64,000 nucleotides of DNA from Staphylococcus pettenkoferi (GTDB lineage Bacteria; Bacillota; Bacilli; Staphylococcales; Staphylococcaceae): positions 186,001-250,000 of the forward strand of contig NZ_JANSKK010000002.1 in the NCBI RefSeq assembly GCF_026659735.1. Direction: 5' to 3'. The notes under the pieces are model-generated. The model was not told where the DNA came from and did not search any database. It was given only the letters and a program-made list of their open reading frames with translations. The position numbers and the translations under genes were made by a program. This document shows, piece by piece, positions 33,386 to 42,476 of this stretch. Every line of letters begins with the position of its first letter. Position 1 is the first letter of the stretch.

Positions 33386-34351
33386 TTAGTGCACTCCAAT
33401 CCATAAACCAATTAATCCGGTAATTAAACCAACTGTCCAGAATACTGTCGTTACTTTCTTCTCATTCCAGCCACATAATTCAAAGTGGTGATGTAATGGT
33501 GACATTTTAAATATACGCTTACCTGTCAACTTGTAAGATGCAACCTGCATCATCACTGATAACGTCTCAATCACGAAGACGAAACCAACGAAGAGCAGAG
33601 AAATTTCAGCATTTAAAAGGACAGAAACGGTAGCGAATATACCACCTAATGCTAAACTTCCTGTATCCCCCATGAACACTTTAGCCGGGTTCAAGTTGAA
33701 TGGTAAGAAACCGGCTAACGCACAAATCATAATGATACAGAAGAAACCGACTGCAGGTTGATCTAGAATAAAGGCCATAATCGCATACATAATAAAACCG
33801 ATGATAGATAAACCAGTCGCAAGGCCATCTAAGCCATCTGTAAGGTTGACTGCATTTGAAAAGCCAACTTGCCAGAAGACTAAGAAGATGACATAGAAGA
33901 ACGACAGTGGTATTTCAGTTTCAGTGAATGGGATATGAATACCCACTGACATATCACCAGAGTTAAAAATATAGCTAAAGAAGAAGAAAATCACTGCGAT
34001 AGCAATTTGTGCTAAAAACTTCTGTAGACTCGTTAAACCTTGGTTGTTCTTCTTAACTACAATAATGTAATCATCGATAAAGCCAATGAGACCAAAGCCG
34101 ATCGTGACGAAGAGCATCAAAGTTAACTCTGCAGTATAGTCTGTGAAGATGATACCTAGAATCGTTGTCACGACAATGCTGATGAGAAATGTTAAACCTC
34201 CCATCGTAGGTGTACCGGTCTTCTTCATGTGACTTTGAGGTCCTTCCTCGCGAATACTTTGCCCAAATTTCATTCGTTTTAAAGTTGGAATGAGTGATGG
34301 CACCAAAATAAATGTGATTAAAAATGCAATGACTGCCAATAAATAAATCAT
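33386..34351 (-). CDS. mraY: Phospho-MurNAc-pentapeptide transferase
   Basis: Integral membrane enzyme that makes lipid I on undecaprenyl phosphate. The 321-residue protein has about ten spans, the GFIDDYIIVVKKNNQGL catalytic aspartates (near 93-97), NLTDGLDGLATG and the histidine loop SPLHHHFEL. The longest frame begins at 34465, but ATG 34351 (MIYLLAVIAFLI) has GAGGAGGAAAC before it and matches S. aureus. Confidence 0.97.
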   Translation of the reverse strand: MIYLLAVIAFLITFILVPSLIPTLKRMKFGQSIREEGPQSHMKKTGTPTMGGLTFLISIVVTTILGIIFTDYTAELTLMLFVTIGFGLIGFIDDYIIVVKKNNQGLTSLQKFLAQIAIAVIFFFFSYIFNSGDMSVGIHIPFTETEIPLSFFYVIFLVFWQVGFSNAVNLTDGLDGLATGLSIIGFIMYAIMAFILDQPAVGFFCIIMICALAGFLPFNLNPAKVFMGDTGSLALGGIFATVSVLLNAEISLLFVGFVFVIETLSVMMQVASYKLTGKRIFKMSPLHHHFELCGWNEKKVTTVFWTVGLITGLIGLWIGVH

Positions 34352-34553
34352 AGTTTCCTCCTCAATTCTCGGGTCAATGTTACACGTTACTTGGTGGATT
34401 ATGTATCGAATAGTGAGTGAACGAATGAGGTAGCACAGGAGAAGAGGTCTAAGCTCCTCTCTCATGAAAGTTGATTCTTAGTCACTTCCTCTTCCAACCT
34501 GTTGTACAACTACGCTCTCGTTCCGTCACTTACTATTCTATCTTCTCAAGCCC

Positions 34554-36890
34554 TTAACCATCTGATTGTTTCTCAGATTGTTTGTTGTCTTTCTGATCAG
34601 ATTGGTCTTTCTTATCTTTGTCTTTCTTTTTTGAACCCTCATCCTTATTCTTGCTATCTTTATCTTTCTTACCATCTTTCGACGTCTCTAAATCTTGTTT
34701 CTTATGATCTTCGGTGCCATCAATATCTTCAGCAGATAATGATACAGTGACTTTATCTTTCTTACCTACCTTAGTACCTTGACTAACGGATTGGTCAGAA
34801 ACGTAACCACTACCTTTCATATCTACTTTGATATTCGTTAATTGTTCGAAAGCGACCACATCTTCTTTCGACCAACCTGACATATCAGGCATTGTCACGT
34901 CTCCGTCAGTGAGTAACAACACTCGACTGTGTGGTAATAATGATTTGTCCGCTTTCACAGATTGTTTCGTTACTTTCTTACCGCTACCAATCACATCTGC
35001 TTTGAGCGATTTCGATTCAATACTTGTCTTGGCTTTGTCTAATTCTTGGCCCTCTACATCCGGCACTTTGCTATACTTCACATCGGATTTATCTTTGCCG
35101 CTGCTGTTCTCGACATTCAAGTATTTCAACGTATTCTCCATTATTGGTTTGAAAGCACGACTTACACCCATTTCATAGGCTTCTTGGTCGTTCTTCTGAG
35201 CGAGTGACATACCTGCGTAGACGATGATTTGCGGATCTTTCTTCGGCGCTGCACCGATAAAGCTTACGAAATAAGGATTGTCCCCTTCTTCGTATCCGCC
35301 ATTCTTGCTCGCAACTTGCGCAGTACCTGTCTTACCTTCCATACTATAACCTTTCAGACGATAGTTCTGCGCATGACTTTTCTCACTGTTGACTACTTTA
35401 TCTAGCTCAGTACGGACTTTCTTCGCTGTATCTTTAGTGATCGGTTTGCCATTGTATTCCTTTTTACCTTTATAAAAGGTATCGTGTGTGGCTGGATTCT
35501 CTATGCTGTTCACAAACCACGGACGCACCATATTACCGTCGTGATAAAATGCCGATTGTGCTTGAAGCATTTGAACTGGTGTCACTGTAGTGGATTGACC
35601 GAACGCTGATGTCTTCTGTTGCGCCTCGTTATCCCAAGCAATGCCACCTTTAGCTTCGCCATCAAAGAGACCATTCGTCGTCTCGCCGAAGCCAAACTTC
35701 TTGTACCAATCTTTCATCTTATCCGGGCCAACTAAATCTTGAAGATGCATCATCAATGTGTTGGAAGAGTATGTAAACCCTAGTGTCATAGATATCTTAC
35801 CCCAACCAACTTTGTTCCAGTCTGAAATGCGCGAACCCATGATATCTCTATGACCCGATTTATATTTCTCATTCGGCTTAAATTTACCCTCTTGAATCGC
35901 CGCAGCAAGTCCATACGTCTTGAACGTGGACCCGGGTTCATACGTGTTCTGGTAAAGGTCGTTCGCCCATTTCTTGCCGAAGTCTTTACCTGTTTCCGGG
36001 TTAAAAGTAGGTCGTTGACTGTAACCGAGAATTTCACCCGTCTTTGCATCCATTACGACTGCAAAGAGATCTTTAGGTGCAAAGTGATCGACCATCTCAT
36101 CAAGTGCGCGTTCAACAAAGACTTGTACATTTGAATCGAGTGTGAGATGAACGTCGTCACCGCGTTTCGGCATCTTCTCATCCTTACTATTCGGAGCGAT
36201 ATAACCCCAAATATCACTGATGTATGAAAGAGATCCTTTACGACCTGATAGATAGCTATCGAATATCTTTTCAACACCCATCGCACCTTTCAAGTCGCCA
36301 GTATCAGGATCCTTCTGTGCCATACCAATTAAGTGCGAAGCGAAGTTACCATTCGGGTATGAACGCTCTGTTTCCGGATAAAGTGCAATACCCGGTAAAT
36401 TCATTTTTTCAATTTTTTCTTTTTCTTTATATTTGATATTCGTTCCTTTTTGTCCAAATTCGACTTGGAACGCTTTTTTATTATTGAGTTTATCTTCAAT
36501 TTCTTTCGGCTTCATGTCTAAGACAGTAGCGAGCTTTTTAGCAGTCTTCTTTTTATCAACCACATGTTTCGGCTTATCGCTACCTTCGTCTGCTTTCTTA
36601 TCGACGACAGCCACAATCTTGTACCGTTCTACGTCTTCAGCTAATATCTTGCCATTGCGATCGTAAATCTTACCTCTTTCAGGTTGTTCGGTCTTCTGAG
36701 CGAGATATTTCTGATTGGCTTTCATGATTAAATCCTGCCCCGAGGAGTGACCGGTTAGCATGATATAAGTGAATCTTAGCGCTAACGTAAAAAAGAGCAG
36801 TCCGAATCCGATAGTGAGTAGGACTGCCCCTATTTTATTTTTTTTTAGTTTAAAAATGGGTTTTTTAAGTCTAATTTTTCGCTTCGCCAT
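34554..36890 (-). CDS. pbp1: Penicillin-binding protein 1 (division transpeptidase)
   Basis: Class B PBP that cross-links septal peptidoglycan. The 778-residue protein has an N-terminal span (about 20-45), a dimerisation domain with PERGKIYDRNG, transpeptidase motifs Ser321-Thr-Phe-Lys324, SSN (375-377) and KTGT (520-523), two PASTA domains (about 600-725) and a lysine/aspartate-rich low-complexity tail. It overlaps ftsL by 20 bp. The 200-bp gap to mraY shows no clear element. Confidence 0.97.
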   Translation of the reverse strand: MAKRKIRLKKPIFKLKKNKIGAVLLTIGFGLLFFTLALRFTYIMLTGHSSGQDLIMKANQKYLAQKTEQPERGKIYDRNGKILAEDVERYKIVAVVDKKADEGSDKPKHVVDKKKTAKKLATVLDMKPKEIEDKLNNKKAFQVEFGQKGTNIKYKEKEKIEKMNLPGIALYPETERSYPNGNFASHLIGMAQKDPDTGDLKGAMGVEKIFDSYLSGRKGSLSYISDIWGYIAPNSKDEKMPKRGDDVHLTLDSNVQVFVERALDEMVDHFAPKDLFAVVMDAKTGEILGYSQRPTFNPETGKDFGKKWANDLYQNTYEPGSTFKTYGLAAAIQEGKFKPNEKYKSGHRDIMGSRISDWNKVGWGKISMTLGFTYSSNTLMMHLQDLVGPDKMKDWYKKFGFGETTNGLFDGEAKGGIAWDNEAQQKTSAFGQSTTVTPVQMLQAQSAFYHDGNMVRPWFVNSIENPATHDTFYKGKKEYNGKPITKDTAKKVRTELDKVVNSEKSHAQNYRLKGYSMEGKTGTAQVASKNGGYEEGDNPYFVSFIGAAPKKDPQIIVYAGMSLAQKNDQEAYEMGVSRAFKPIMENTLKYLNVENSSGKDKSDVKYSKVPDVEGQELDKAKTSIESKSLKADVIGSGKKVTKQSVKADKSLLPHSRVLLLTDGDVTMPDMSGWSKEDVVAFEQLTNIKVDMKGSGYVSDQSVSQGTKVGKKDKVTVSLSAEDIDGTEDHKKQDLETSKDGKKDKDSKNKDEGSKKKDKDKKDQSDQKDNKQSEKQSDG

Positions 36891-37266
36891 TATTACGCAC
36901 TACCTTTACATTATCGTTCTTAAGGCTCATTCCTTGTTCTTTTGCCTTGTCGTAAATGCGTTCATATGAAGAGTTTTTCTTAATTTCAGATTCTATAGAA
37001 CTATTTTCACTTGCTTGTTGTTCGATTTTATGGTCTAAATCTGCAATCTTGCCGTGTGTATCATACGCATCCATTTTTAAAGATAGCATATATATACTGA
37101 TAAAGGCAATTACGGTTATCAACCCTATGTATAACATTTTTTCGAACTTAGTAAGTTTAACGACTACTTTCTTCTTTACAGACTGCTTTGGCTGTTCCGA
37201 AGGTTGTGTTTCGGGTGCATGTTGTGGTGCAGCGTTGTAAGGTTCATATATTTTTTCTACAGCCAT
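36871..37266 (-). CDS. ftsL: Cell division protein FtsL
   Basis: Small bitopic divisome protein that complexes with DivIB and DivIC. The 131-residue protein has a cytoplasmic N-terminus with a KKKVVVKLTKFEK basic segment, one span (about 46-66) and an extracellular coiled coil (about 75-120). Position between rsmH and pbp1 supports the call more than sequence does. Confidence 0.92.
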   Translation of the reverse strand: MAVEKIYEPYNAAPQHAPETQPSEQPKQSVKKKVVVKLTKFEKMLYIGLITVIAFISIYMLSLKMDAYDTHGKIADLDHKIEQQASENSSIESEIKKNSSYERIYDKAKEQGMSLKNDNVKVVRNNGEAKN

Positions 37267-37282
37267 AATTAAGATTCACTCC

Positions 37283-38218
37283 TTATTTAAGTATCTCTGC
37301 GACACGTAATTTCGCACTACGCGCACGATTATTGTCTTCTAAATCTTCTTCAGTAGCGGTAATAGGCTTGCGATTCACACGTTTAAGTTTAGGTGTGTAT
37401 TCCTCTGGTAAGACGGGTACGCCTCTGGGAACATCAGGCCCTTTCTCGTATTCTTGGAACATTTGTTTACATAGCCTATCTTCAAGGGAATGGAAAGAAA
37501 TAACAGATATTCTGCCATTCACTTCGGTATGAGCTATGGCTTGCTCCAACGAATCTTCGAAAGCTGCTAATTCATCATTGACGGCTATCCGAATCGCTTG
37601 AAAGACGCGTTTCGCTGGATGTCCGCCTTTACGTCTTGCTTTAGCAGGAATACCTTCCTTAATGATATCGACGAGTTGTAACGTCGTCTCTATCGGTTCT
37701 TTCTCTCGGTGCTGTTCAATACGTCTTGCAATTTGTTTGGCAAATTTCTCTTCGCCGTAACGGTTAAATATCCGCATTAAATCATGGAACGACCATGTAT
37801 TAACTACGTCATATGCTGTTAAGTCTTGCGTCTGATCCATGCGCATATCTAATTTCGCATCGTGATGATAACTAAATCCACGCTCTGGTACATCTAATTG
37901 AGGACTAGAAACGCCAAGATCGTAATAGATACCATCGACCTTTTCAATATTTAAATCATTTAAAATTTCTGTTATATTCCGAAAATTACTATGTATAAAA
38001 GTAACTTTATCAAGGTGATCTTTTAAAACTTCTCGCGCGTTGTCCAAAGCATGTTGATCTTGGTCAATCGCAATCAATCTGCCTTGATCACCTAATTGAT
38101 TCAGCAAATAGAGGGCATGACCCGCGCCACCTAAAGTACAGTCAACATACGTACCATCTGCTTTAACATTTAAATAATCAATGGTCTCTTTCAACATGAC
38201 GCTGACGTGATGAAACAC
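37283..38218 (-). CDS. rsmH: 16S rRNA m4C1402 methyltransferase RsmH
   Basis: Methylates N4 of C1402 in the 30S P site. The 311-residue protein has the SAM-binding start [17 protein letters not shown] (about 23-39), [10 protein letters not shown], the [11 protein letters not shown] catalytic segment and the [15 protein letters not shown] motif. Formerly mraW; second gene of the dcw cluster. Confidence 0.97.
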   Translation of the reverse strand: MFHHVSVMLKETIDYLNVKADGTYVDCTLGGAGHALYLLNQLGDQGRLIAIDQDQHALDNAREVLKDHLDKVTFIHSNFRNITEILNDLNIEKVDGIYYDLGVSSPQLDVPERGFSYHHDAKLDMRMDQTQDLTAYDVVNTWSFHDLMRIFNRYGEEKFAKQIARRIEQHREKEPIETTLQLVDIIKEGIPAKARRKGGHPAKRVFQAIRIAVNDELAAFEDSLEQAIAHTEVNGRISVISFHSLEDRLCKQMFQEYEKGPDVPRGVPVLPEEYTPKLKRVNRKPITATEEDLEDNNRARSAKLRVAEILK

Positions 38219-38233
38219 TTCAATTCCTCCATT

Positions 38234-38665
38234 TTAAAAATCAAAATCAATTAAATCTTCAGCAATATCCTCGAAACTTTCTTCAGACTCATCGTAGAAG
38301 TTATTCCAAGTTTCACGATCCCAAATCTCTATACGATTTGAAACCCCAATTACTGTACATTCTTTCGATAAATTCGCGTATTGTCTTAAATTCTGTGGAA
38401 TGTTAATACGCCCTTGCTTATCTAACTCTACTTCAACAGCGCCGGAGAAGAACATACGCATAAATTTACGCGCATCTTTTTTGGTCATAGGTAAGGTTCT
38501 CATCTTCTCTTCTATGGTCTGCCATTCTTCCAAAGTATAGCCAAATAAGCATTTATCAAGGCCTCGTGTTATGATAAAACGTTCATTGAGATCATAGCGA
38601 AACTTCGAAGGCACGATCATACGGCCTTTCGTATCAAGCTGATGCTCGTATTCACCCATGAACAT
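38234..38665 (-). CDS. mraZ: Transcriptional regulator MraZ
   Basis: DNA-binding repressor of the dcw operon it heads. The 143-residue protein holds the two AbrB/SpoVT-like halves, each with a DxxGR motif: [14 protein letters not shown] (about 9-22) and [14 protein letters not shown] (about 81-94). Family members form ring oligomers that read tandem GTGG boxes; three such boxes lie just upstream of this gene. Confidence 0.96.
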   Translation of the reverse strand: MFMGEYEHQLDTKGRMIVPSKFRYDLNERFIITRGLDKCLFGYTLEEWQTIEEKMRTLPMTKKDARKFMRMFFSGAVEVELDKQGRINIPQNLRQYANLSKECTVIGVSNRIEIWDRETWNNFYDESEESFEDIAEDLIDFDF

Positions 38666-38699
38666 TCTACCTCACCTCACCTTCCATATATATAATTTA

Positions 38700-38723
38700 C
38701 CACATCTCCCCACTATCCTCCAC
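38700..38723 (-). promoter_or_regulatory. mraZ: MraZ operator: three GTGG boxes at 10-bp spacing
   Basis: GTGG on the minus strand (CCAC at 38700, 38710 and 38720) repeats with exact 10-bp period between the -10 element and the mraZ start. Known MraZ sites in mollicutes and Bacillus are such GTGG direct repeats at this period. Confidence 0.7.
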
Positions 38724-38725
38724 TA

Positions 38726-38755
38726 TTTATATAAAATTTACCCGAATTCTTTCAA
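38726..38755 (-). promoter_or_regulatory. dcw operon (mraZ) promoter
   Basis: TTGAAA (revcomp of 38750-38755), 18-bp spacer, TATAAA (revcomp of 38726-38731). It lies between the bshC terminator and the GTGG boxes. Confidence 0.65.
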
Positions 38756-38763
38756 ATAGGTAT

Positions 38764-38798
38764 AAAAATAACCCGATTTGCTATAATAGCAAATCGGG
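38764..38798 (-). terminator. Terminator downstream of bshC
   Basis: Perfect 11-bp stem CCCGATTTGCT/AGCAAATCGGG followed on the minus strand by TTATTTTTA. Confidence 0.85.
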
Positions 38799-38814
38799 CA
38801 AATCCTTACTCACT

Positions 38815-40428
38815 CTAAGGTTTAACGATAATATGGTCGAATGTGTAAGGAAGTGGTGGATAGGTGGAGGGACTGAACACATCTATCCCAAAATCATTCA
38901 TAATTTGGAGTGGATTCCAAATTCTTTCTTGTAAACCACCCATCGCGTGGAGTGTTGATTCAATTTCTCTGAAATGCGTCATACTAATTTGATTTTCTCT
39001 TTCAATATTAAGTAAATAACGTTGGATGAGATAATCATATTGGAACTGGTGAATCTCATTATTTTTATCAAGTAGAACTGTGTTATCGTGATTATCATCT
39101 AACTCTTGTTGAAGTGATTGGTAAAGCGCTTCTTGTTGTACTTTCATCTCTTCAACTTTATTAATAAACGCATCTGAAGCTTGCGCTCTCACAAAATCAT
39201 CTTTGTGGCGTGTTGCGCCTTCTTCTATAACCTCATCGAGCGGGATATCATAGCGATTTAACAATTTCTCCACTCTCGGATTGAGATAACTGATACGCAT
39301 ACGCGGAAGAACAATTGGCATTTCTACGTCTAGTGTCTTAAAGACTTGCGCGAGCTCAGCCCAGTATTTAATTTCACTTGGACCGCCGACGAAAGTGACT
39401 GTATTAAATAACCACTCTTCCATTATAGGACGTGTCACTACATTGTTCGATAAACGTTCTGGTTCAGTTTCTACTATATTAAGTAGTTCTTCTTTAGATA
39501 GTGTTTCCTGACTTTTATTCAGCTTAAACTCGCCATCTTCATAAATGAGTAACTCTCGCATTTGGTCGTGTTCGAGAAACAGGTGTACATTCGTATCTGT
39601 TTGAATCATCTGCTCAAGACCCGCTTCAACCGTCTTAGCTTGGCCTTGTCTAAAAGCAGCATCGACGGACTGATGCTGTTCGATGATATGTTTAAACATC
39701 GGCTGTTCGAGACGACGTAATTGTGAATCATGCGCATCAATAAGTAATAAGCCATATTCTTTGAAGACCTCGTGCACAAGCGCTTTAAAGATATCTGACC
39801 AACTGTCGAAATCAGCAATTATCTTGTGGCACATATCTCTGAGCGGACGGGAACCTTGAGTTTCATTCAATTGTTTAAAGAAATCGTCCACGGCTTGCTT
39901 AAGCTCACCTTTATCAGGATGATAGTGAGAAACACATGTTTCAGGTGGCTGTAATGTATGATACTTCACCTTATGTAATTGGGCATCGCTTTGGTTAAAG
40001 ACATACGTATGGTTGACTTCATCAAAGTCATGATCTTCACCAGCAATCCAGAACACAGGTACAACTGGTTGGTCATACTTTTCGCGTAGAGATTGCGTCA
40101 ATGTGACGATAGATAATATTTTATGAAAAGTATAGAGCGCACCGCCTAAAAATCCTGCTTGTTGGCCTCCAATAACAACTTTAGCACCGTTAGCAAGTTG
40201 AGAAATATGATCTTGTTGTGCCTCAGTGAGCGACAAATCACTCATATAGTGGTCAATTATTTCAGCTAAAGCCTCTTCTCTACCATTGTTTGGACTTTGA
40301 AGTCGAGTAGCATAACTTTCCTCTGCCATAGCATTGTAATTAAAAAATTGAGTTACTTGTTCATCATTATGTGCAATGCTAGTGATAAATTGATTGTCGT
40401 CTTTAAGTTTAAGCGTCTTACAGTCCAT
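38815..40428 (-). CDS. bshC: Bacillithiol biosynthesis cysteine ligase BshC
   Basis: Putative cysteine-adding enzyme of bacillithiol synthesis, the low-molecular-weight thiol of staphylococci. The 537-residue protein has the family segments [21 protein letters not shown] (about 85), [20 protein letters not shown] (about 135) and [12 protein letters not shown] (about 343) plus a long coiled coil near 415-460. It lies just upstream of the dcw cluster, as in S. aureus. Monocistronic with its own promoter. Confidence 0.94.
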   Translation of the reverse strand: MDCKTLKLKDDNQFITSIAHNDEQVTQFFNYNAMAEESYATRLQSPNNGREEALAEIIDHYMSDLSLTEAQQDHISQLANGAKVVIGGQQAGFLGGALYTFHKILSIVTLTQSLREKYDQPVVPVFWIAGEDHDFDEVNHTYVFNQSDAQLHKVKYHTLQPPETCVSHYHPDKGELKQAVDDFFKQLNETQGSRPLRDMCHKIIADFDSWSDIFKALVHEVFKEYGLLLIDAHDSQLRRLEQPMFKHIIEQHQSVDAAFRQGQAKTVEAGLEQMIQTDTNVHLFLEHDQMRELLIYEDGEFKLNKSQETLSKEELLNIVETEPERLSNNVVTRPIMEEWLFNTVTFVGGPSEIKYWAELAQVFKTLDVEMPIVLPRMRISYLNPRVEKLLNRYDIPLDEVIEEGATRHKDDFVRAQASDAFINKVEEMKVQQEALYQSLQQELDDNHDNTVLLDKNNEIHQFQYDYLIQRYLLNIERENQISMTHFREIESTLHAMGGLQERIWNPLQIMNDFGIDVFSPSTYPPLPYTFDHIIVKP

Positions 40429-40460
40429 ACCTATTCTCCTTAGTCATTCTGTTCTATTTC

Positions 40461-40489
40461 AGTATAAAGATTATAGTAATATTTGACAA
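40461..40489 (-). promoter_or_regulatory. bshC promoter
   Basis: TTGTCA (revcomp of 40484-40489), 17-bp spacer, TATACT (revcomp of 40461-40466). Confidence 0.65.
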
Positions 40490-40597
40490 TTATACGGCTT
40501 GTGATATAAGGGAGAAAGTAAGAAAGATTTTACTATTGTAAAGCGTACTATATGTAGAGGTCATATAAGTTATCCAAAGATGATAAATTATAAAATT

Positions 40598-40627
40598 TTG
40601 TCATCATAATTCACTTTACGGTATAAT
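40598..40627 (+). promoter_or_regulatory. ylbP-type acetyltransferase promoter
   Basis: TTGTCA (40598-40603), 18-bp spacer, TATAAT (40622-40627), 30 nt before the start codon. Confidence 0.65.
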
Positions 40628-40657
40628 GGTATTAAATCAATTCAAGGGGGAAAGAAT

Positions 40658-41104
40658 ATGAGTGACGTAAAGCGTCTCGATATTAATTACAAGACCGACG
40701 AACTTTTCGAAGATTTCAGGAACTTCGGGAACAAAGATCTATTTATGGTTGATGAACTACGTGGGGAAATGATCGATGCTAGTTCAGACTCTCCATTCTA
40801 CGGCATATACGTAGGTGATCGTCTTGGCGCTCGTATGGCACTTTATCGTAAAGGTGAAGTGGAAGAAGTCTATTTCCCTAAATATGATGATTACTTAGTA
40901 TTATGGAAACTTGAAGTTCTCAAAGCATTTCAAGGTCGTGGCTATGGTCAAGCACTACTCGACTATGCCAAGTCACATAACTTACCAATCAAAGTGATTG
41001 CACGTAATAAATCTAAAGATTTCTTCTTGAAACATGGCTTCGAAGATACAGGTGAACAAAACCAAGAGGGCAACGATGTACTATTATGGACACCATCTAA
41101 ATAA
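40658..41104 (+). CDS. YlbP-like GNAT family N-acetyltransferase
   Basis: A 148-residue GNAT protein like the one beside bshC in S. aureus and YlbP of Bacillus; substrate unknown. The acetyl-CoA motif A is LEVLKAFQGRGYGQALLDYAK (about 87-107), followed by IKVIARNKSKDFFLKHGFEDTG. The start follows GGGGGAAAGAAT. It is divergent from bshC and converges with the HAD gene. Confidence 0.9.
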   Translation: MSDVKRLDINYKTDELFEDFRNFGNKDLFMVDELRGEMIDASSDSPFYGIYVGDRLGARMALYRKGEVEEVYFPKYDDYLVLWKLEVLKAFQGRGYGQALLDYAKSHNLPIKVIARNKSKDFFLKHGFEDTGEQNQEGNDVLLWTPSK

Positions 41105-41113
41105 TAGAATGAA

Positions 41114-41178
41114 GAGTTGATGAATGTTTGAGTTGATCATTAATGACAACACTGCACATTCAATCAACTCTTTTTTTA
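41114..41178. terminator. Bidirectional terminator, GNAT / HAD genes
   Basis: Arms GAGTTGATGAATGT and ACATTCAATCAACTC followed by TTTTTTT, between convergent genes. Confidence 0.85.
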
Positions 41179-41191
41179 ATTTAACAGTCTT

Positions 41192-41872
41192 TTATTGTAA
41201 ATGAACCAACTGATCGAATGTATCAATCGTATAATCAGGTTGAATGCGAGTATCATTGTCTTTATTACGTACATTAAACCAGCAAGTTCGAATGCCAGCA
41301 TTCTTACCACCCTGAATGTCAGAAGTTAATGAATCCCCTACAATGATTGCATCATTTCTTCTATCGTGACCTATATGTTCAAAGACATAGTCGAAGAATT
41401 CCGGCATAGGTTTTTGAGAGCCAGTATCTTCAGATATAAAGACAGCTTTAAATATTTTTTCAAAAGGTGTTTGTTTCAAACGTCGTAACTGTGTAATGCG
41501 TACGCCATTTGTCACGATATAAAGATCATAATGATTTTTAAGAATATCTAAAGTGGTTAATACATAGTGCATATACTTCACAGGTGCGTTTGATAATGCA
41601 GTACGAAATTCATGGTCCACTTTCGGACCATCGACTTCAATATGATACTTCGCAAAGAAAGCATGAAAGCGTCGGTTCAATACTTCTTCTTTAGTGAGTT
41701 CGCCACGCTGAAAAGCTTCCCAATGCGCTTGATTTACTTGCATAAATGTTTGTAGATCTGATTCCGTCGCCTTGTTCAAATAATCTTGAGCTATTGTGTA
41801 AAAAGCTTGAACTTCCGCGTCAACGAAATCTACTAACGTATCATCGAAATCTATAAGCATGGTCGGTTTCAT
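41192..41872 (-). CDS. YjjG-type HAD phosphatase (pyrimidine 5'-nucleotidase-like)
   Basis: A 226-residue HAD-superfamily hydrolase of the YjjG type, members of which dephosphorylate unusual pyrimidine nucleotides. Catalytic motif I is DFDDTL (8-13, nucleophile Asp8), motif II VTNGV near 120, and motif III/IV KPMPEFFDYVFE ... IIVGDSLTSDIQGGKNAG. The helical cap lies between motifs I and II. Substrate assignment is by family only. Confidence 0.88.
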   Translation of the reverse strand: MKPTMLIDFDDTLVDFVDAEVQAFYTIAQDYLNKATESDLQTFMQVNQAHWEAFQRGELTKEEVLNRRFHAFFAKYHIEVDGPKVDHEFRTALSNAPVKYMHYVLTTLDILKNHYDLYIVTNGVRITQLRRLKQTPFEKIFKAVFISEDTGSQKPMPEFFDYVFEHIGHDRRNDAIIVGDSLTSDIQGGKNAGIRTCWFNVRNKDNDTRIQPDYTIDTFDQLVHLQ

Positions 41873-41941
41873 TATAAAAATCCCTTTCTCTCATTAAACT
41901 ACTCATTATTGAACTATAATATATTAGTTGCGAGAAAGAAA

Positions 41942-42116
41942 GTGGAGGTTAATGAAAATTTCAAATGGGATAAGTTAGTAATGACTTAGATTAATAAAAC
42001 TTGAAAAAGACCTTTGAGTTGAAATTGAGTTAGAAGTTCAAGAAGACTGGGATGAGTTTATGGGTATTACTAGTAAATCAATGCAATTCGCTTACATAAG
42101 TGAAAAATCTACATAA
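41942..42116 (+). pseudogene. Possible decayed coding fragment
   Basis: GTGGAGGTTAATG looks like a binding site and start, followed by 15 sensible codons and TAG; a second open stretch of 32 codons (42018-42113, containing EVQEDWDEFMGITSKSM) runs in another frame to TAA. Composition reads like protein but no frame spans it and I recognise no family. The rest of the 315-bp gap from the HAD gene to the tRNA is AT-rich with nothing else clear. Confidence 0.2.
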
Positions 42117-42187
42117 ATTTCAATCATTGATGTATTGCTTTATTGTAACGAGTTAGTTATAATAAATGTTGTGTTAAAAAACGTTAT

Positions 42188-42261
42188 GTCCTGGTAGCTC
42201 AGCTGGATAGAGCAATGGCCTTCTAAGCCATCGGTCGGGGGTTCGAATCCCTCCCAGGACG
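42188..42261 (+). tRNA. tRNA-Arg (anticodon TCT)
   Basis: Full cloverleaf: acceptor GTCCTGG/CCAGGAC with discriminator G, D-arm AGCTCAGCTGGATAGAGC, anticodon stem ATGGC/GCCAT with loop CTTCTAA (anticodon TCT, reading AGA), and T-arm GGGGGTTCGAATCCCTC. CCA is not encoded. It is the only tRNA in the window and borders the accessory-looking patch. Confidence 0.97.
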
Positions 42262-42294
42262 CTTTTTCATGTAAATTAAACACTTTTTAAAATC

Positions 42295-42323
42295 AAGAAC
42301 CCCGTCATGACGGGGTTCTTTTT
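42295..42323. terminator. Terminator after tRNA-Arg
   Basis: Perfect palindrome AAGAACCCCGTC/GACGGGGTTCTT followed by TTT; may also serve the convergent coiled-coil gene. Confidence 0.85.
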
Positions 42324-42395
42324 AGTTTGTATGTTAATTACAAACCATATAAAACAAATTTTTAGGGACTTGAAAACAACTTTTGGTCAAAAACC

Positions 42396-42442
42396 GGACA
42401 ACACTTTAGCGATTTTATATTTACGTTGTCCATTTGTTGTCC
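42396..42442. repeat. GGACAAC / GTTGTCC repeat cluster
   Basis: GGACAAC at 42396-42402 and two copies of its complement GTTGTCC at 42425-42431 and 42436-42442, spaced 11 bp start to start. They lie between the tRNA and the end of the coiled-coil gene and may be recombinase or regulator arm sites. Confidence 0.4.
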
Positions 42443-42476
42443 GTGTATCGACCGCTTGCAAAAATCATTCCTTTTA

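Noticed and set aside
34352..34465. Longer N-terminus for mraY
   Set aside because: No SD, charged sequence unlike the family, and the ATG at 34351 has GAGGAGG and matches S. aureus.
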